Source: JAEKLB01 sp050249235 (lineage in GTDB: Bacteria; Actinomycetota; Acidimicrobiia; Acidimicrobiales; CADCSY01). Taken from it: 17,762 nucleotides of DNA. Below, piece after piece: positions 1 to 7,814 of this stretch. Positions within the stretch are counted from its first letter, which is position 1, and every line of letters begins with the position of its first letter. A model generated the notes under the pieces. The model was given only the letters and a program-made list of their open reading frames with translations. It was not told the DNA's origin and searched no databases. The position numbers and the translations under genes were made by a program. The stretch covers positions 1 to 17,762 of the forward strand of contig JBFWQW010000057.1 of assembly GCA_050249235.1 (NCBI GenBank), read 5' to 3'.

Positions 1-252
1 CCGGACGCCGCCGACCACGTCGCCTGGGTCAGGGAAGGCAACACCGGCCTCGCCGCCGGCACGCCGTACGGCGTCGGCCGTCAGGCGAAGCAGGCCCCCT
101 ACGACAAGGTGTCGATGCCCGGCTTCGCCGGGACCCTCTCCGAGGAGGAGATCGCCGCCGTCGTCCACTACGAGCGGGTCGAGTTCGGCGGAGAGGCGCC
201 GGCCACGGAAGCCGGGGCCGGCGGCGAGTCCTCCTCGGCGACACCCGAGTAG
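1..252 (+). CDS. Cytochrome c-type protein, C-terminal end (partial)
   Basis: The first frame is open from the window edge to a TAG at 250-252, giving the last 83 residues of a protein that begins outside the window. The stretch SMPGFAGTLSEEEIAAVVHY followed by ER is typical of the C-terminal part of class I cytochrome c domains: the Met of 'MPGF' is the usual sixth heme ligand, and 'LSxEEIAAVVxYER' is the final helix. The CXXCH heme site would lie upstream and is not visible. The tail after it is low-complexity (Glu, Ala, Gly, Ser) and looks like a flexible end. By family it would be an electron carrier at or outside the membrane. The next gene, a menaquinone reductase-like flavoprotein, starts 5 bp later, so the two are probably co-transcribed and respiratory. 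Confidence 0.72.
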   Translation, partial: PDAADHVAWVREGNTGLAAGTPYGVGRQAKQAPYDKVSMPGFAGTLSEEEIAAVVHYERVEFGGEAPATEAGAGGESSSATPE

Positions 253-257
253 GCGAC

Positions 258-1511
258 GTGCACGACGTCCTCGTCGTCGGCGGCGGGCCGGCGGGGGCGG
301 CGACCGCGTTCTGGCTGGCCGAGGCCGGCCACGACGTCCTGCTGGTCGAACGCAAGACGTTCCCGCGGGAGAAGACCTGCGGCGACGGCCTCACCCCGAG
401 GGCCGTGCACCAGCTGGCCGAGATGGGCCTCGAGGACGCCCTCGCCCGCGACCACCACCGCTTCGGCGGGCTCCGCACCATCGCCCACGGCATCACCCTC
501 GAGCTCCCCTGGCCCGATCACCCCGTCTACCCGCCCTACGGCTACGTCGTCCGCCGCCGGGACCTCGACCAGCTCGTGGCCGAGCGGGCGGTGCGGTCGG
601 GCGCCACGCTGTGGCAGGGCGCCGAGGCCACGGCGCCGCTCTTCGAGCGGGGCCTCGTGCAGGGGGCGGTCGTCACCCGCAAGGGCGGCGCCGGCCCGGA
701 GGAGGTGCGGGCCCGCTACGTCGTCGTGGCCGACGGCGCCAACTCCCGCTTCGGCCGGGCCCTCGGCACCAGCCGCGACCGCAGCTACCCGCTCGGCATG
801 GCCATCCGGACCTACTACGAGAGCCCGATGCACGCCGACCCCTGGATCGAGTCCGCCCTCGACGTGCGCGACCGCCAGGGCCAGTCGCTCCCGGGCTACG
901 GCTGGGTCTTCCCCGTCGGCGACGGCACGATCAACGTCGGCATCGGCCTGCTCTCCACGTTCAAGGACTGGAAGTCGGTCAACACCTCGCACCTGATGGA
1001 GGAGTGGGCCGCCACCGCGCCGGCCCACTGGGGCATCGACCCGTCGAGGCCGCTCCAGGCGCCGACCGGCGGTCGCCTCCCCATGGCCGGCTCGGTCGGG
1101 CCCAAGGCGGGCCCCACGTTCCTCGTGGTCGGCGACGCCTCGGGCGCCGTCAACCCCTTCAACGGCGAGGGCATCGACTACGCCTACGAGACCGGCCGGC
1201 TGGCCGCCGACGTGCTCGACGAGGCGCTCCGGACCGGCAACGGCCTTGCCCTCCAGCGCTACCCGACCACCCTCGAGCGGGAGTACGGCCTCTACTTCAA
1301 GGTGGCCCGGCTCTTCGTCCAGCTCATCGGCCGCCCTGCCCTCATGCGGGAGCTCACCCGGGTCGGCATGCGCTCCCGCAGCCTCATGGAATGGGTCCTG
1401 CGGATCATGGCCAACCTCCTCCGGCCCGACGAGCTCGGCCCGGCCGAGGCCGCCTACAAGGCGGTGGCGCTCCTGGCCCGCGTCCTCCCGGAGCCCTCCG
1501 CCACCCGCTGA
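258..1511 (+). CDS. menJ: Geranylgeranyl reductase family FAD oxidoreductase, MenJ-like
   Basis: A 417-residue flavoprotein. The N-terminus has a dinucleotide fold (VVGGGPAGAATA, residues 6-17). The family motif CGDGLTPRAV follows at 41-50, LPGYGWVFP at 211-219, and the second FAD site VGDASGAVNPFNGEGIDYAY at 291-310. These blocks and the C-terminal 'SLMEW..RIMANLL' closely resemble mycobacterial MenJ, which saturates one isoprene unit of the menaquinone side chain. Archaeal-type geranylgeranyl reductases share the fold, so the exact substrate is inferred. The start is GTG at 258, which places the Rossmann motif at the right distance from the N-terminus; no convincing Shine-Dalgarno precedes it. 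It follows a cytochrome c gene by 5 bp and converges on pgi with 9 bp between the two stop codons. Confidence 0.82.
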   Translation: MHDVLVVGGGPAGAATAFWLAEAGHDVLLVERKTFPREKTCGDGLTPRAVHQLAEMGLEDALARDHHRFGGLRTIAHGITLELPWPDHPVYPPYGYVVRRRDLDQLVAERAVRSGATLWQGAEATAPLFERGLVQGAVVTRKGGAGPEEVRARYVVVADGANSRFGRALGTSRDRSYPLGMAIRTYYESPMHADPWIESALDVRDRQGQSLPGYGWVFPVGDGTINVGIGLLSTFKDWKSVNTSHLMEEWAATAPAHWGIDPSRPLQAPTGGRLPMAGSVGPKAGPTFLVVGDASGAVNPFNGEGIDYAYETGRLAADVLDEALRTGNGLALQRYPTTLEREYGLYFKVARLFVQLIGRPALMRELTRVGMRSRSLMEWVLRIMANLLRPDELGPAEAAYKAVALLARVLPEPSATR

Positions 1512-1527
1512 CCCTCCCGTTCAGCGG
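1505..1527. terminator. Inverted repeat holding both convergent stop codons
   Basis: CCGCTGA at 1505-1511 is repeated inverted as TCAGCGG at 1521-1527, a perfect 7-bp stem with a 9-nt loop. The stop codon of the menJ-like gene (1509-1511) and that of pgi (1521-1523, minus strand) form the inner ends of the arms. No T-run follows on either side, so action as a bidirectional terminator is inferred from position between converging genes. Confidence 0.45.
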
Positions 1528-3002
1528 ACCGCGGCGATGAGGTCGTCGAGGCCGACGCGGGCGGCCCGCAGACCCCGCTCCCGGAGGGTGAAGAGGTCGC
1601 CGGCGGCCTGGGCCCGCTTGAGCTCGCCGAAGGTGTAGGGGCGACCCGGGATCGGGAGGTCGGCCGGATCGGCCCCGAGGAGCTGGAGGTAGACGCCGTC
1701 GGGCGGGCCGCCCTTGTGGAGCTGCCCGGTCGAGTGCAGGAACCGGGGGCCGATCTCGAGGGTGGTGGCCACCCGGTACCGGTCGCGGATCGCCACCCGC
1801 ACCCGCTCGAGCGTGGACACGAGGGCGTCGTCGCCCGGATCGATGAAGGCCTGGATGCACACGTGGTCGCCGGGACCGACGGTGGCCAGCAGCTCGCCGA
1901 CGGGCTCCTCGTTCGTGTCACCGGTGGGCCCTCCCTCCAGCACCGCCGCCGTCGCCGCCTTGGCCGCGGCCACGTCGGGCTGGTCGAAGGGGTTGATCCC
2001 GAGCAGCGCGCCGGTGAGGGCGATGGCGACCTCCCACACGACCACCTGGGCGCCCAGCTCGAGCGGGTCGCCGAACGGCAGCGAGACGACCGGCAGCTCG
2101 CCGAGGCCGTGCCCGTCGCCGAGGGCGACGAACAGGCGGTCGTCGCCGTAGACGTCGGGCGGCCCGACCGGCTCGCCGATCACCGGGAGGATGCCGACCC
2201 CGTGCTTGCCCGTCGACTCGGCGACGAGCTGCTCGAGCCAGAGCCCGAAGGCCGCCACCTTGTTCGGGAGGAAGAGCGTCAGCTTGTCCCGCCCGGCCCG
2301 GGCCGATCCGGCCAGGACGGCGGCCAGGCGGGCCCCGTCGGCCAGGTCGACCGAGGCGGCCCGGGCCAGCAGCCCGGCGACGTCGACGCCGAGCAGCGCG
2401 GCGGGCACGAGGCCGAAGAGGGAGAGGGCGGCGAAGCGGCCGCCGATGTCGGCCCGGTTCTCGAACACGGCCCGCACGCTGTGCTCGGCGCCCCAGGCGG
2501 CCAGCTCGCTCCCCGGGTCGGTGATGACGACGAAGCGAGCGGGGTCACCGCCGGTGAGGGCCCAGAAGTGGTCGAGCTGCGTCCGGGTCTCGATCGTGGT
2601 GCCCGACTTCGAGGCCGCGACGAACAGGCACCGGTCGAGGTCGAGCTCGGTGGCGACCCGGCCGATCGGTGCCGGGTCGGTGGTGTCGAGCACCCGCAGG
2701 TCGAGCCGCCCTCCACCGAACGTGCGCGACAGCACCTCGGGGAACAACGACGAGCCGCCCATGCCGAGCAGGACGCAGTGGCCCAGGCCGTCGGCGCCGA
2801 CCCCGTCGGCGAAGGCCTCGAGCTCGCCGACGCGCGACTGCATCTCCGCGATCACCGGGAGCCACCCGAGCCGGTCGGCGACCTCGGTGGGGTCGTCCTG
2901 CCAGAGCGTGTGGTCGCCGGCCCGCAGGCGGGACAGCGCGTCGCGCTCGGCCAGCTCCGTGGCGGCCTGCTCGATGGCCCGGTCGACGGCGGGGTCGGTC
3001 AT
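1521..3002 (-). CDS. pgi: Glucose-6-phosphate isomerase (stand-alone, of the transaldolase-fusion type)
   Basis: 493 residues. It interconverts glucose-6-phosphate and fructose-6-phosphate in the cytoplasm. Visible sugar-phosphate isomerase motifs are LLGMGGSSLFPEV (78-90), AASKSGTTIET (129-139), a STGKHG segment (263-268) and GINPFDQPDV (335-344). The end, with LHSTGQLHKGG at 422-432, resembles the isomerase half of bifunctional transaldolase/isomerase proteins, but no transaldolase domain is present. The start is the ATG at 3002, overlapping the hemL stop as ATGA (2999-3002), which indicates translational coupling. The reading frame runs far upstream of this ATG antisense to hemL, but that stretch is Arg/Pro-rich shadow sequence and was excluded. 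It is the last gene of the Rex-heme operon, an unusual place for a glycolytic enzyme. Confidence 0.88.
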   Translation of the reverse strand: MTDPAVDRAIEQAATELAERDALSRLRAGDHTLWQDDPTEVADRLGWLPVIAEMQSRVGELEAFADGVGADGLGHCVLLGMGGSSLFPEVLSRTFGGGRLDLRVLDTTDPAPIGRVATELDLDRCLFVAASKSGTTIETRTQLDHFWALTGGDPARFVVITDPGSELAAWGAEHSVRAVFENRADIGGRFAALSLFGLVPAALLGVDVAGLLARAASVDLADGARLAAVLAGSARAGRDKLTLFLPNKVAAFGLWLEQLVAESTGKHGVGILPVIGEPVGPPDVYGDDRLFVALGDGHGLGELPVVSLPFGDPLELGAQVVVWEVAIALTGALLGINPFDQPDVAAAKAATAAVLEGGPTGDTNEEPVGELLATVGPGDHVCIQAFIDPGDDALVSTLERVRVAIRDRYRVATTLEIGPRFLHSTGQLHKGGPPDGVYLQLLGADPADLPIPGRPYTFGELKRAQAAGDLFTLRERGLRAARVGLDDLIAAVR

Positions 3003-4285
3003 GCCGCTCCGCCGCCGGCGGGCTCGGCCGCGGCCACCTCGAGGGCCGCTGACGCGGCGGCGTCGATGGTCCGCTCGAGGTCGGCATCGCCGTGGGCGAG
3101 GCTCGGGAAGAGCAGCTCGTAGGCGCCGGGGGCGAGGGCCACCCCGCGGTCGAGCATGGCGTGGAAGAACAGCCGGTAGCGGTCGCCGCCGTTGGCGGCG
3201 CGGGCCCCGTCGTAGTCGAGCACCGGCCGGTCGCTGAAGAAGAGGCCGACGAGCGGGCCGACCCGGGGCAGCCGCACGGGCAGGCCGGCGGCGGCGATCG
3301 CCTGCTCCAAGCCCTCGGCGAGGCGGCGGGCGGTGTCGTCGAGGCGGGCGTAGGCGCCCTCGTCGAGCTGGGCCAGCGCGGCCAGGCCGGCGGCGGTGGC
3401 GAGCGGGTTCCCCGACAGCGTGCCGGCCTGGTACACGTCCCCGACCGGCGCCAGGTGCTCCATCAGGGCCCTCGACCCGGCGAAGGCACCGACGGGGAGG
3501 CCGCCGCCGATCACCTTGCCGAAGCACCAGAGGTCGGGAGTCACGCCGTAGCGGGCGGTGGCTCCGCCGGCACCGAGGCGGAACCCGGTGATCACCTCGT
3601 CGAAGAGGAGCAGGGCGCCGACGCGGTCGCAGGCGGCCCGCAGGCCCTCGAGGAAGCCGGGCTCCGGGGCCACCAGGCCCATGTTCCCGGCCACCGGCTC
3701 GACGCACACCACCGCCACGTCGCGGTCGAGGTCGGGCACGACGTTGTAGGGCGCCACGACGGTGTCGGCCACCGCGCCCCGCGTCACGCCGGCCGAGCCG
3801 CTGATGCCCTGGGTGGCGATGCCGCTGCCGCCCTCGGCCAGCAGGGCGTCGCTGTGGCCGTGATAGCAGCCGGCGAACTTCACGACCTTCTCCCGACCGG
3901 TGGCCCCCCGGGCCAGGCGCACCGCCGACATGGCCGCCTCCGTGCCGCTCGACACCAGCCGGACCATCTCGACGCCGGGCACCCGGTCGGCGATCGTCTC
4001 GGCCAGCACCACTTCGCGCTCGGTGGGCGCGCCGTAGCTCGTGCCGTCGCCGGCCGCGGCCCGGATGGCGGCCACCACGCCGGGGTCGGCGTGGCCGAGG
4101 ATCGAGGCGCCGTAGCTCTGCACGTAGTCGAGGTAGCGGGTGCCCTCGACGTCCCAGACGTGGGCGCCCTCGGCCCGGGCCACGAAGTAGGGCGTGCCGC
4201 CCACCGACCGGAAGGCCCGGACCGGCGAGTTGACGCCGCCGGGGATGACGGCCGACGCCCGCTCGAACAGCTCGGCGTTGCTCAC
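2999..4285 (-). CDS. hemL: Glutamate-1-semialdehyde 2,1-aminomutase
   Basis: 428 residues, the usual family length. It is a PLP enzyme that converts glutamate-1-semialdehyde to 5-aminolevulinate, the second dedicated step of the C5 route. Visible features are the N-terminal IPGGVNSPVRAF (14-25), VSSGTEAAMSAVRLARG (111-127), YHGH (141-144), the PLP-binding DEVITGFR (229-236) and the Schiff-base lysine in CFGKVIGGGLPVGAFAG (K257). The start is GTG at 4285, 19 bp after the hemB stop, with no clear Shine-Dalgarno. Its stop codon overlaps the pgi start. Its pairing with HemA (7815-9065) in one operon shows that ALA is made from glutamyl-tRNA rather than from glycine and succinyl-CoA. Confidence 0.96.
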   Translation of the reverse strand: MSNAELFERASAVIPGGVNSPVRAFRSVGGTPYFVARAEGAHVWDVEGTRYLDYVQSYGASILGHADPGVVAAIRAAAGDGTSYGAPTEREVVLAETIADRVPGVEMVRLVSSGTEAAMSAVRLARGATGREKVVKFAGCYHGHSDALLAEGGSGIATQGISGSAGVTRGAVADTVVAPYNVVPDLDRDVAVVCVEPVAGNMGLVAPEPGFLEGLRAACDRVGALLLFDEVITGFRLGAGGATARYGVTPDLWCFGKVIGGGLPVGAFAGSRALMEHLAPVGDVYQAGTLSGNPLATAAGLAALAQLDEGAYARLDDTARRLAEGLEQAIAAAGLPVRLPRVGPLVGLFFSDRPVLDYDGARAANGGDRYRLFFHAMLDRGVALAPGAYELLFPSLAHGDADLERTIDAAASAALEVAAAEPAGGGAA

Positions 4286-4304
4286 CGGCGGACCGGCCGG
4301 CCCG

Positions 4305-5282
4305 TCACAGGACCGCCGCCAGCTCGCCGGCGAAGTAGGTGACGACGAGGTCGGCGCCGGCCCGCTTCACCGCGGTGAGCTGCTCGATCGCCACCGCGGC
4401 GCCGTCGATCCAGCCCCGCTCGGCGGCCGCCTTGACCATCGCGTACTCGCCCGACACGTGGTAGGCGGCCACCGGCACGTCGACCCGCGAGCGGACCGCG
4501 GCGATCACGTCGAGGTAGGTGACCGCCGGCTTGACCATCACCATGTCGGCACCCTCGGCGACGTCGAGAGCGGCCTCGAGGAGGGCTTCCCGGCCCCTGC
4601 CGTAGTCCTGCTGGTAGCCCTTGCGGTCGCCGCCGTCGGCGATCGTCACGTCGACCGCCTCGCGGAACGGGCCGTAGAGCGCCGAGGCGTACTTGGCGGT
4701 GTAGGCGAGGATGGCCACCTCGCCATGGCCGCCGCCGTCGAGCGCGGCCCGGATGGCGCCCACCTGGCCGTCCATCATCCCGGACGGCGCCACCACCCGG
4801 GCGCCGGCCTCGGCCTGGGCCAGCGCGACGCGGGCGTAGAGCTCGACGGTGGCGTCGTTGTCGACCGAGCCGTCGTCACGGACGACCCCGCAGTGTCCGT
4901 GGTCGGTGTACTCGTCGAGGCAGAGGTCGGCCATGACCACGAGCTGGTCGCCCACGTCGTCCCGCAGGTCGCGGAGCGCGAGCTGCACGATGCCGTCGGG
5001 GTCCCATGCCCCGCTGCCGACGGGGTCCTTGGACGCGGGCACCCCGAAGAGCATCACGGCGGGGACGCCGAGCGAGGCCAGCTCGGCGACCACCTTGCGG
5101 AGCGACTCGCGGGTGTGCTGCACCACCCCGGGCAACGAGGCGATGGGGTTCGGCTCGGTGATCCCCTCCCGCACGAAGAGCGGGGCGACCAGGTCGTCGA
5201 CGGTGAGCCGGGTCTCCGCCACGAGGCGGCGCATGGCCGGCGTCGAGCGGAGCCGGCGGGGCCGGCGGGCGGGTCCAGGCAC
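4305..5282 (-). CDS. hemB: Delta-aminolevulinic acid dehydratase (porphobilinogen synthase)
   Basis: 325 residues. It condenses two ALA molecules to porphobilinogen. The two active-site lysines are visible: K197 in LAYTAKYASALYGPFREA and K251 in MVMVKPAVTYLDVI. The metal motif reads DLCLDEYTDHGHCG (119-132). It keeps Cys at positions 121 and 131 but has Asp at 123, where zinc-type enzymes have Cys, so it is intermediate between the cysteine-rich and aspartate-rich classes. The start is GTG at 5282, 10 bp after the cobA-hemD stop; the first ~15 residues are basic and less conserved, so a start slightly downstream is possible. It lies between cobA-hemD and hemL in the same operon. Confidence 0.96.
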   Translation of the reverse strand: MPGPARRPRRLRSTPAMRRLVAETRLTVDDLVAPLFVREGITEPNPIASLPGVVQHTRESLRKVVAELASLGVPAVMLFGVPASKDPVGSGAWDPDGIVQLALRDLRDDVGDQLVVMADLCLDEYTDHGHCGVVRDDGSVDNDATVELYARVALAQAEAGARVVAPSGMMDGQVGAIRAALDGGGHGEVAILAYTAKYASALYGPFREAVDVTIADGGDRKGYQQDYGRGREALLEAALDVAEGADMVMVKPAVTYLDVIAAVRSRVDVPVAAYHVSGEYAMVKAAAERGWIDGAAVAIEQLTAVKRAGADLVVTYFAGELAAVL

Positions 5283-5292
5283 GGTCGCGAGG

Positions 5293-6825
5293 TTACGGCA
5301 GCCCGGTGCCCGGTCCGCCGGGCCCTGCCGCTGCGGGGACCGCCGCCGCGGGGACGGCGGCCGCGGGGACGGCGGCCGCGGGGACGGCGGCCGCCAGGAC
5401 GGCGGCGACGAGCCCGTCGACGGTGTGGACGTCGGCCTCCACGTCGACGGTGAGCCCGCCGGCCGCCGCCGTCCGGCTGGTGACCGGCCCGATGCTCACG
5501 ACCACGGGCGGGACCGCGTCTCGGCCGAAGGCCTCGAGGAACGCGGTCACCGTCGACGACGACGCGAAGGTGACCACGTCGGCGGCCCGGACCCGCTCGA
5601 CCACCTCGGCGGACGGGACGCAGGCCACGGTGCGGTAGGCCTCGACCACCACGACGTCCCAGCCGGCCGCGGCCAGCCCGTCGCGGAGCACCGGCCGGGC
5701 CCCGGCGGCCTGGGGCAGCAGGACCCGGCCGGGCCCGGCTCCCATCGCCGCCAGGAGCGCCTCGGCGACGGCCTCGTCCGGCACCAGGTCGGCCACCACC
5801 CCCCGGGCCGCCAGCGCGGCCGCGGTGGCCGGACCGACGGCCGCCACCCGGGCCGGACCGAACGCACGGGCATCGCGCACCGCCCCCATGAGACGCTCGA
5901 CGGCGTTGGCCGACGTCAGCACCACCCAGTCGTACGACGCCAGCCCGCCGGCGGCGGACCGCAGCGAGGCCCCGGCGTCGGCGGGGTCGACCACCTCGAT
6001 CATCGGGGCCTCGACCACGTCGGCGCCGAGCTCGGCGAGCCGTGACGCCAGCGAGGACGACTGGGTGCGGGCCCGTGTCACCACCACCGTCGTGCCGTGC
6101 AGGGGCCTGGACTCGAACCAGCCCAGGTCGAGACCGGCGACCTCGCCGACGACGATCACCGAGGTGGTGCCGACCGGCGCGGCCCCGAGGCCGCCCAGCG
6201 TGGTCCGGAGGGTGCGCTGCTCGGGCCGGGTGCCCCACGTCACGGCCGCCACCGGGGTGGCCGGGTCGAGCCCGCCCTCGATCAGCCGGTCGGCGATGGC
6301 GGCCCGGGTGGCCACACCCATGAGGACGACGATCGTGCCGCCCACCCGGGCGACGGCTTCCCAGTCGGTCTCGGTCGCGGCCCACGGGTCCTCGTGCCCG
6401 GTCACCACCGTGAACGACGTGGCCAGGCCCCGGTGGGTGACGGGCACGCCGCCGTAGGCCGGCACCGCGATCGCCGACGTGACACCGGGGACCACCTCGA
6501 ACGGCACGCCGGCGGCGCGGAGGACGGCCGCCTCTTCGCCCCCGCGGGCGAACACGAAGGGGTCTCCCCCCTTGAGCCGCACGACCGTCGCGCCGGACCG
6601 CCCGTGGTCGACCAGCAGCCGGTTGATCTCGTCCTGGGGCGTGCTCGGGCCCCGGGGGGTCTTGCCCACCGCGATCCGCCGGGCTGCCGCCGGCGCCAGG
6701 TCGAGCAGCGACGCGACCGAGAGGCGGTCGTAGAGCACGACGTCGGCCCGGGCCAGCACCTCGGCCCCGCGGACCGTGAGGAGTCCCGGGTCACCCGGCC
6801 CGGCACCGACCAGGTACACGGTCAC
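5293..6825 (-). CDS. cobA-hemD: Fused uroporphyrinogen-III C-methyltransferase / uroporphyrinogen-III synthase
   Basis: 510 residues, two enzymes. Residues 1-240 are the SAM methyltransferase (CobA/SumT): YLVGAGPGDPGLLTVRGAEV at the N-terminus, RLKGGDPFVFARGGEE (83-98) and VVPGVTSAIAVPAYGGVPVT (111-130). It makes precorrin-2 for siroheme or cobalamin. Residues ~242-475 are HemD, which closes hydroxymethylbilane to uroporphyrinogen III (TVVVTRARTQSSSLASRLAE near the start, VVLTSANAVERL in the middle). The tail holds AAAVP repeats. I chose GTG 6825 because it puts the glycine loop at the normal N-terminus; another in-frame GTG at 6876 would add 17 Arg/Gly-rich residues, and neither start has a well-placed ribosome site. 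No dehydrogenase domain is present; that step is encoded separately at 9056-9685. The fusion is common in actinobacteria. Confidence 0.93.
   Translation of the reverse strand: MTVYLVGAGPGDPGLLTVRGAEVLARADVVLYDRLSVASLLDLAPAAARRIAVGKTPRGPSTPQDEINRLLVDHGRSGATVVRLKGGDPFVFARGGEEAAVLRAAGVPFEVVPGVTSAIAVPAYGGVPVTHRGLATSFTVVTGHEDPWAATETDWEAVARVGGTIVVLMGVATRAAIADRLIEGGLDPATPVAAVTWGTRPEQRTLRTTLGGLGAAPVGTTSVIVVGEVAGLDLGWFESRPLHGTTVVVTRARTQSSSLASRLAELGADVVEAPMIEVVDPADAGASLRSAAGGLASYDWVVLTSANAVERLMGAVRDARAFGPARVAAVGPATAAALAARGVVADLVPDEAVAEALLAAMGAGPGRVLLPQAAGARPVLRDGLAAAGWDVVVVEAYRTVACVPSAEVVERVRAADVVTFASSSTVTAFLEAFGRDAVPPVVVSIGPVTSRTAAAGGLTVDVEADVHTVDGLVAAVLAAAVPAAAVPAAAVPAAAVPAAAGPGGPGTGLP
5335..5394 (-). 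repeat. 15-bp in-frame tandem repeat in the cobA-hemD tail
   Basis: Four head-to-tail copies of a 15-bp unit (plus strand GGGGACGGCGGCCGC, the first with two changed bases) begin at 5335, 5350, 5365 and 5380. Degenerate copies flank them out to about 5320 and 5409. On the coding strand each unit encodes AAAVP, covering residues 478-497. The unit length is a multiple of three, so copy-number changes would keep the frame. Confidence 0.9.
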
Positions 6826-6910
6826 GGCCCAAGTCTGCCGGCCGGACCTCCCCCTCCCGCGTTCCGCACGCCCCACGACCCGGGCGGGCGCCGGGGTCGC
6901 CGCCAGCGAG

Positions 6911-7813
6911 TCAGCCCTCGAGAAGCCAGCGGCCGCCGCGGTCGAGGAGCTCCTCGGCCACCCGGCGGCCGAGCGCGGCGGGGTCGTGGCCGGTGCCCGA
7001 CGCGCGCAGGACGACCCGCCCGTCCCTCGACGCCAGCACGCTCGTCAGCCGCAGCTCGCCGTCGGGACCGGCGACGGCGTGGGCGCCGGCCGGCAGGTCG
7101 CACCCACCCCCGATCGTCGCCAGCCACGACCGCTCGGCGTCCACGGCCCGTCGGGACGCCTCGTCCTCGGCGGCCGCCAGGCGCTCGAGCACGGCATCGT
7201 CGCCGGCCCGGCACTCGAGCGCCAGCGCGCCCTGGCCGACCATGGGCACCATCACCTCGGTCGGCAGCGCCTCGGCCGTGCGGTCCGTGACGCCGAGCCG
7301 CTCGAGGGCGGCGGCCGCCACCACCAGCGCGCCCCCGGCCGGCACCCGCTCGAGCCGGGTGCCGATGTTGCCCCGCACGTCGACGAACGTCAGGTCCGGG
7401 CGCAGGTCGGCCAGCAGGGCCCGCCGGCGGGCCGAGCCGGTGGCGATCGGCGCGCCCGGCGCCAAGTCGTCGAGGCTGGACCCGACGAGCGCGTCCCGAG
7501 GGTCGCCCCGCCGGGGCACGCACCCCAGCACCAGGCCGGGGGCCAGCAGCTCAGGGCTCGAGGGCAGGTCCTTGGCGGAGTGCACGGCGAGGTCGGCCCG
7601 GCCGTCGAGCACGGCGGCCTGGACCTCCTTGACGAAGATCCCGCGCCCGCCCAGCTGGTCGAGCGACGTGGACGTGTCGCGGTCGCCGAGGGTGTCGACC
7701 ACGACCAGGACGGCGTCGCCGCCGAGGAGGCCGGTCACGTGCTCGGCCTGCCACCGGGCGAGGGCACTGCCCCGGGTGGCGATCCGGAGCGGCGCCCCGG
7801 GCGGAGGGCTCAC
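6911..7813 (-). CDS. hemC: Hydroxymethylbilane synthase (porphobilinogen deaminase)
   Basis: 300 residues. It joins four porphobilinogens into hydroxymethylbilane. Visible landmarks are IATRGSALARWQA near the N-terminus, LGGRGIFVKEVQAAVLDG (54-71), DLAVHSAKDLPS (74-85, with the catalytic Asp at 82), GSARRRALL (126-134), VRGNIGTRLE (146-155), GQGALALECR (193-202) and GGGCDLPAGA (235-244), whose C238 would carry the dipyrromethane cofactor. The start is GTG at 7813, one base after the hemA stop codon. The 85 bp between this gene and the chosen cobA-hemD start is the loosest junction in the operon, and I see no gene in it. Confidence 0.96.
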   Translation of the reverse strand: MSPPPGAPLRIATRGSALARWQAEHVTGLLGGDAVLVVVDTLGDRDTSTSLDQLGGRGIFVKEVQAAVLDGRADLAVHSAKDLPSSPELLAPGLVLGCVPRRGDPRDALVGSSLDDLAPGAPIATGSARRRALLADLRPDLTFVDVRGNIGTRLERVPAGGALVVAAAALERLGVTDRTAEALPTEVMVPMVGQGALALECRAGDDAVLERLAAAEDEASRRAVDAERSWLATIGGGCDLPAGAHAVAGPDGELRLTSVLASRDGRVVLRASGTGHDPAALGRRVAEELLDRGGRWLLEG

Positions 7814-7814
7814 C

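Noticed and set aside
3003..3707. Upstream extension of the pgi reading frame antisense to hemL
   Set aside because: The extra ~235 residues are Arg/Pro-rich shadow sequence of hemL; the ATG at 3002 gives a normal N-terminus and an ATGA overlap.
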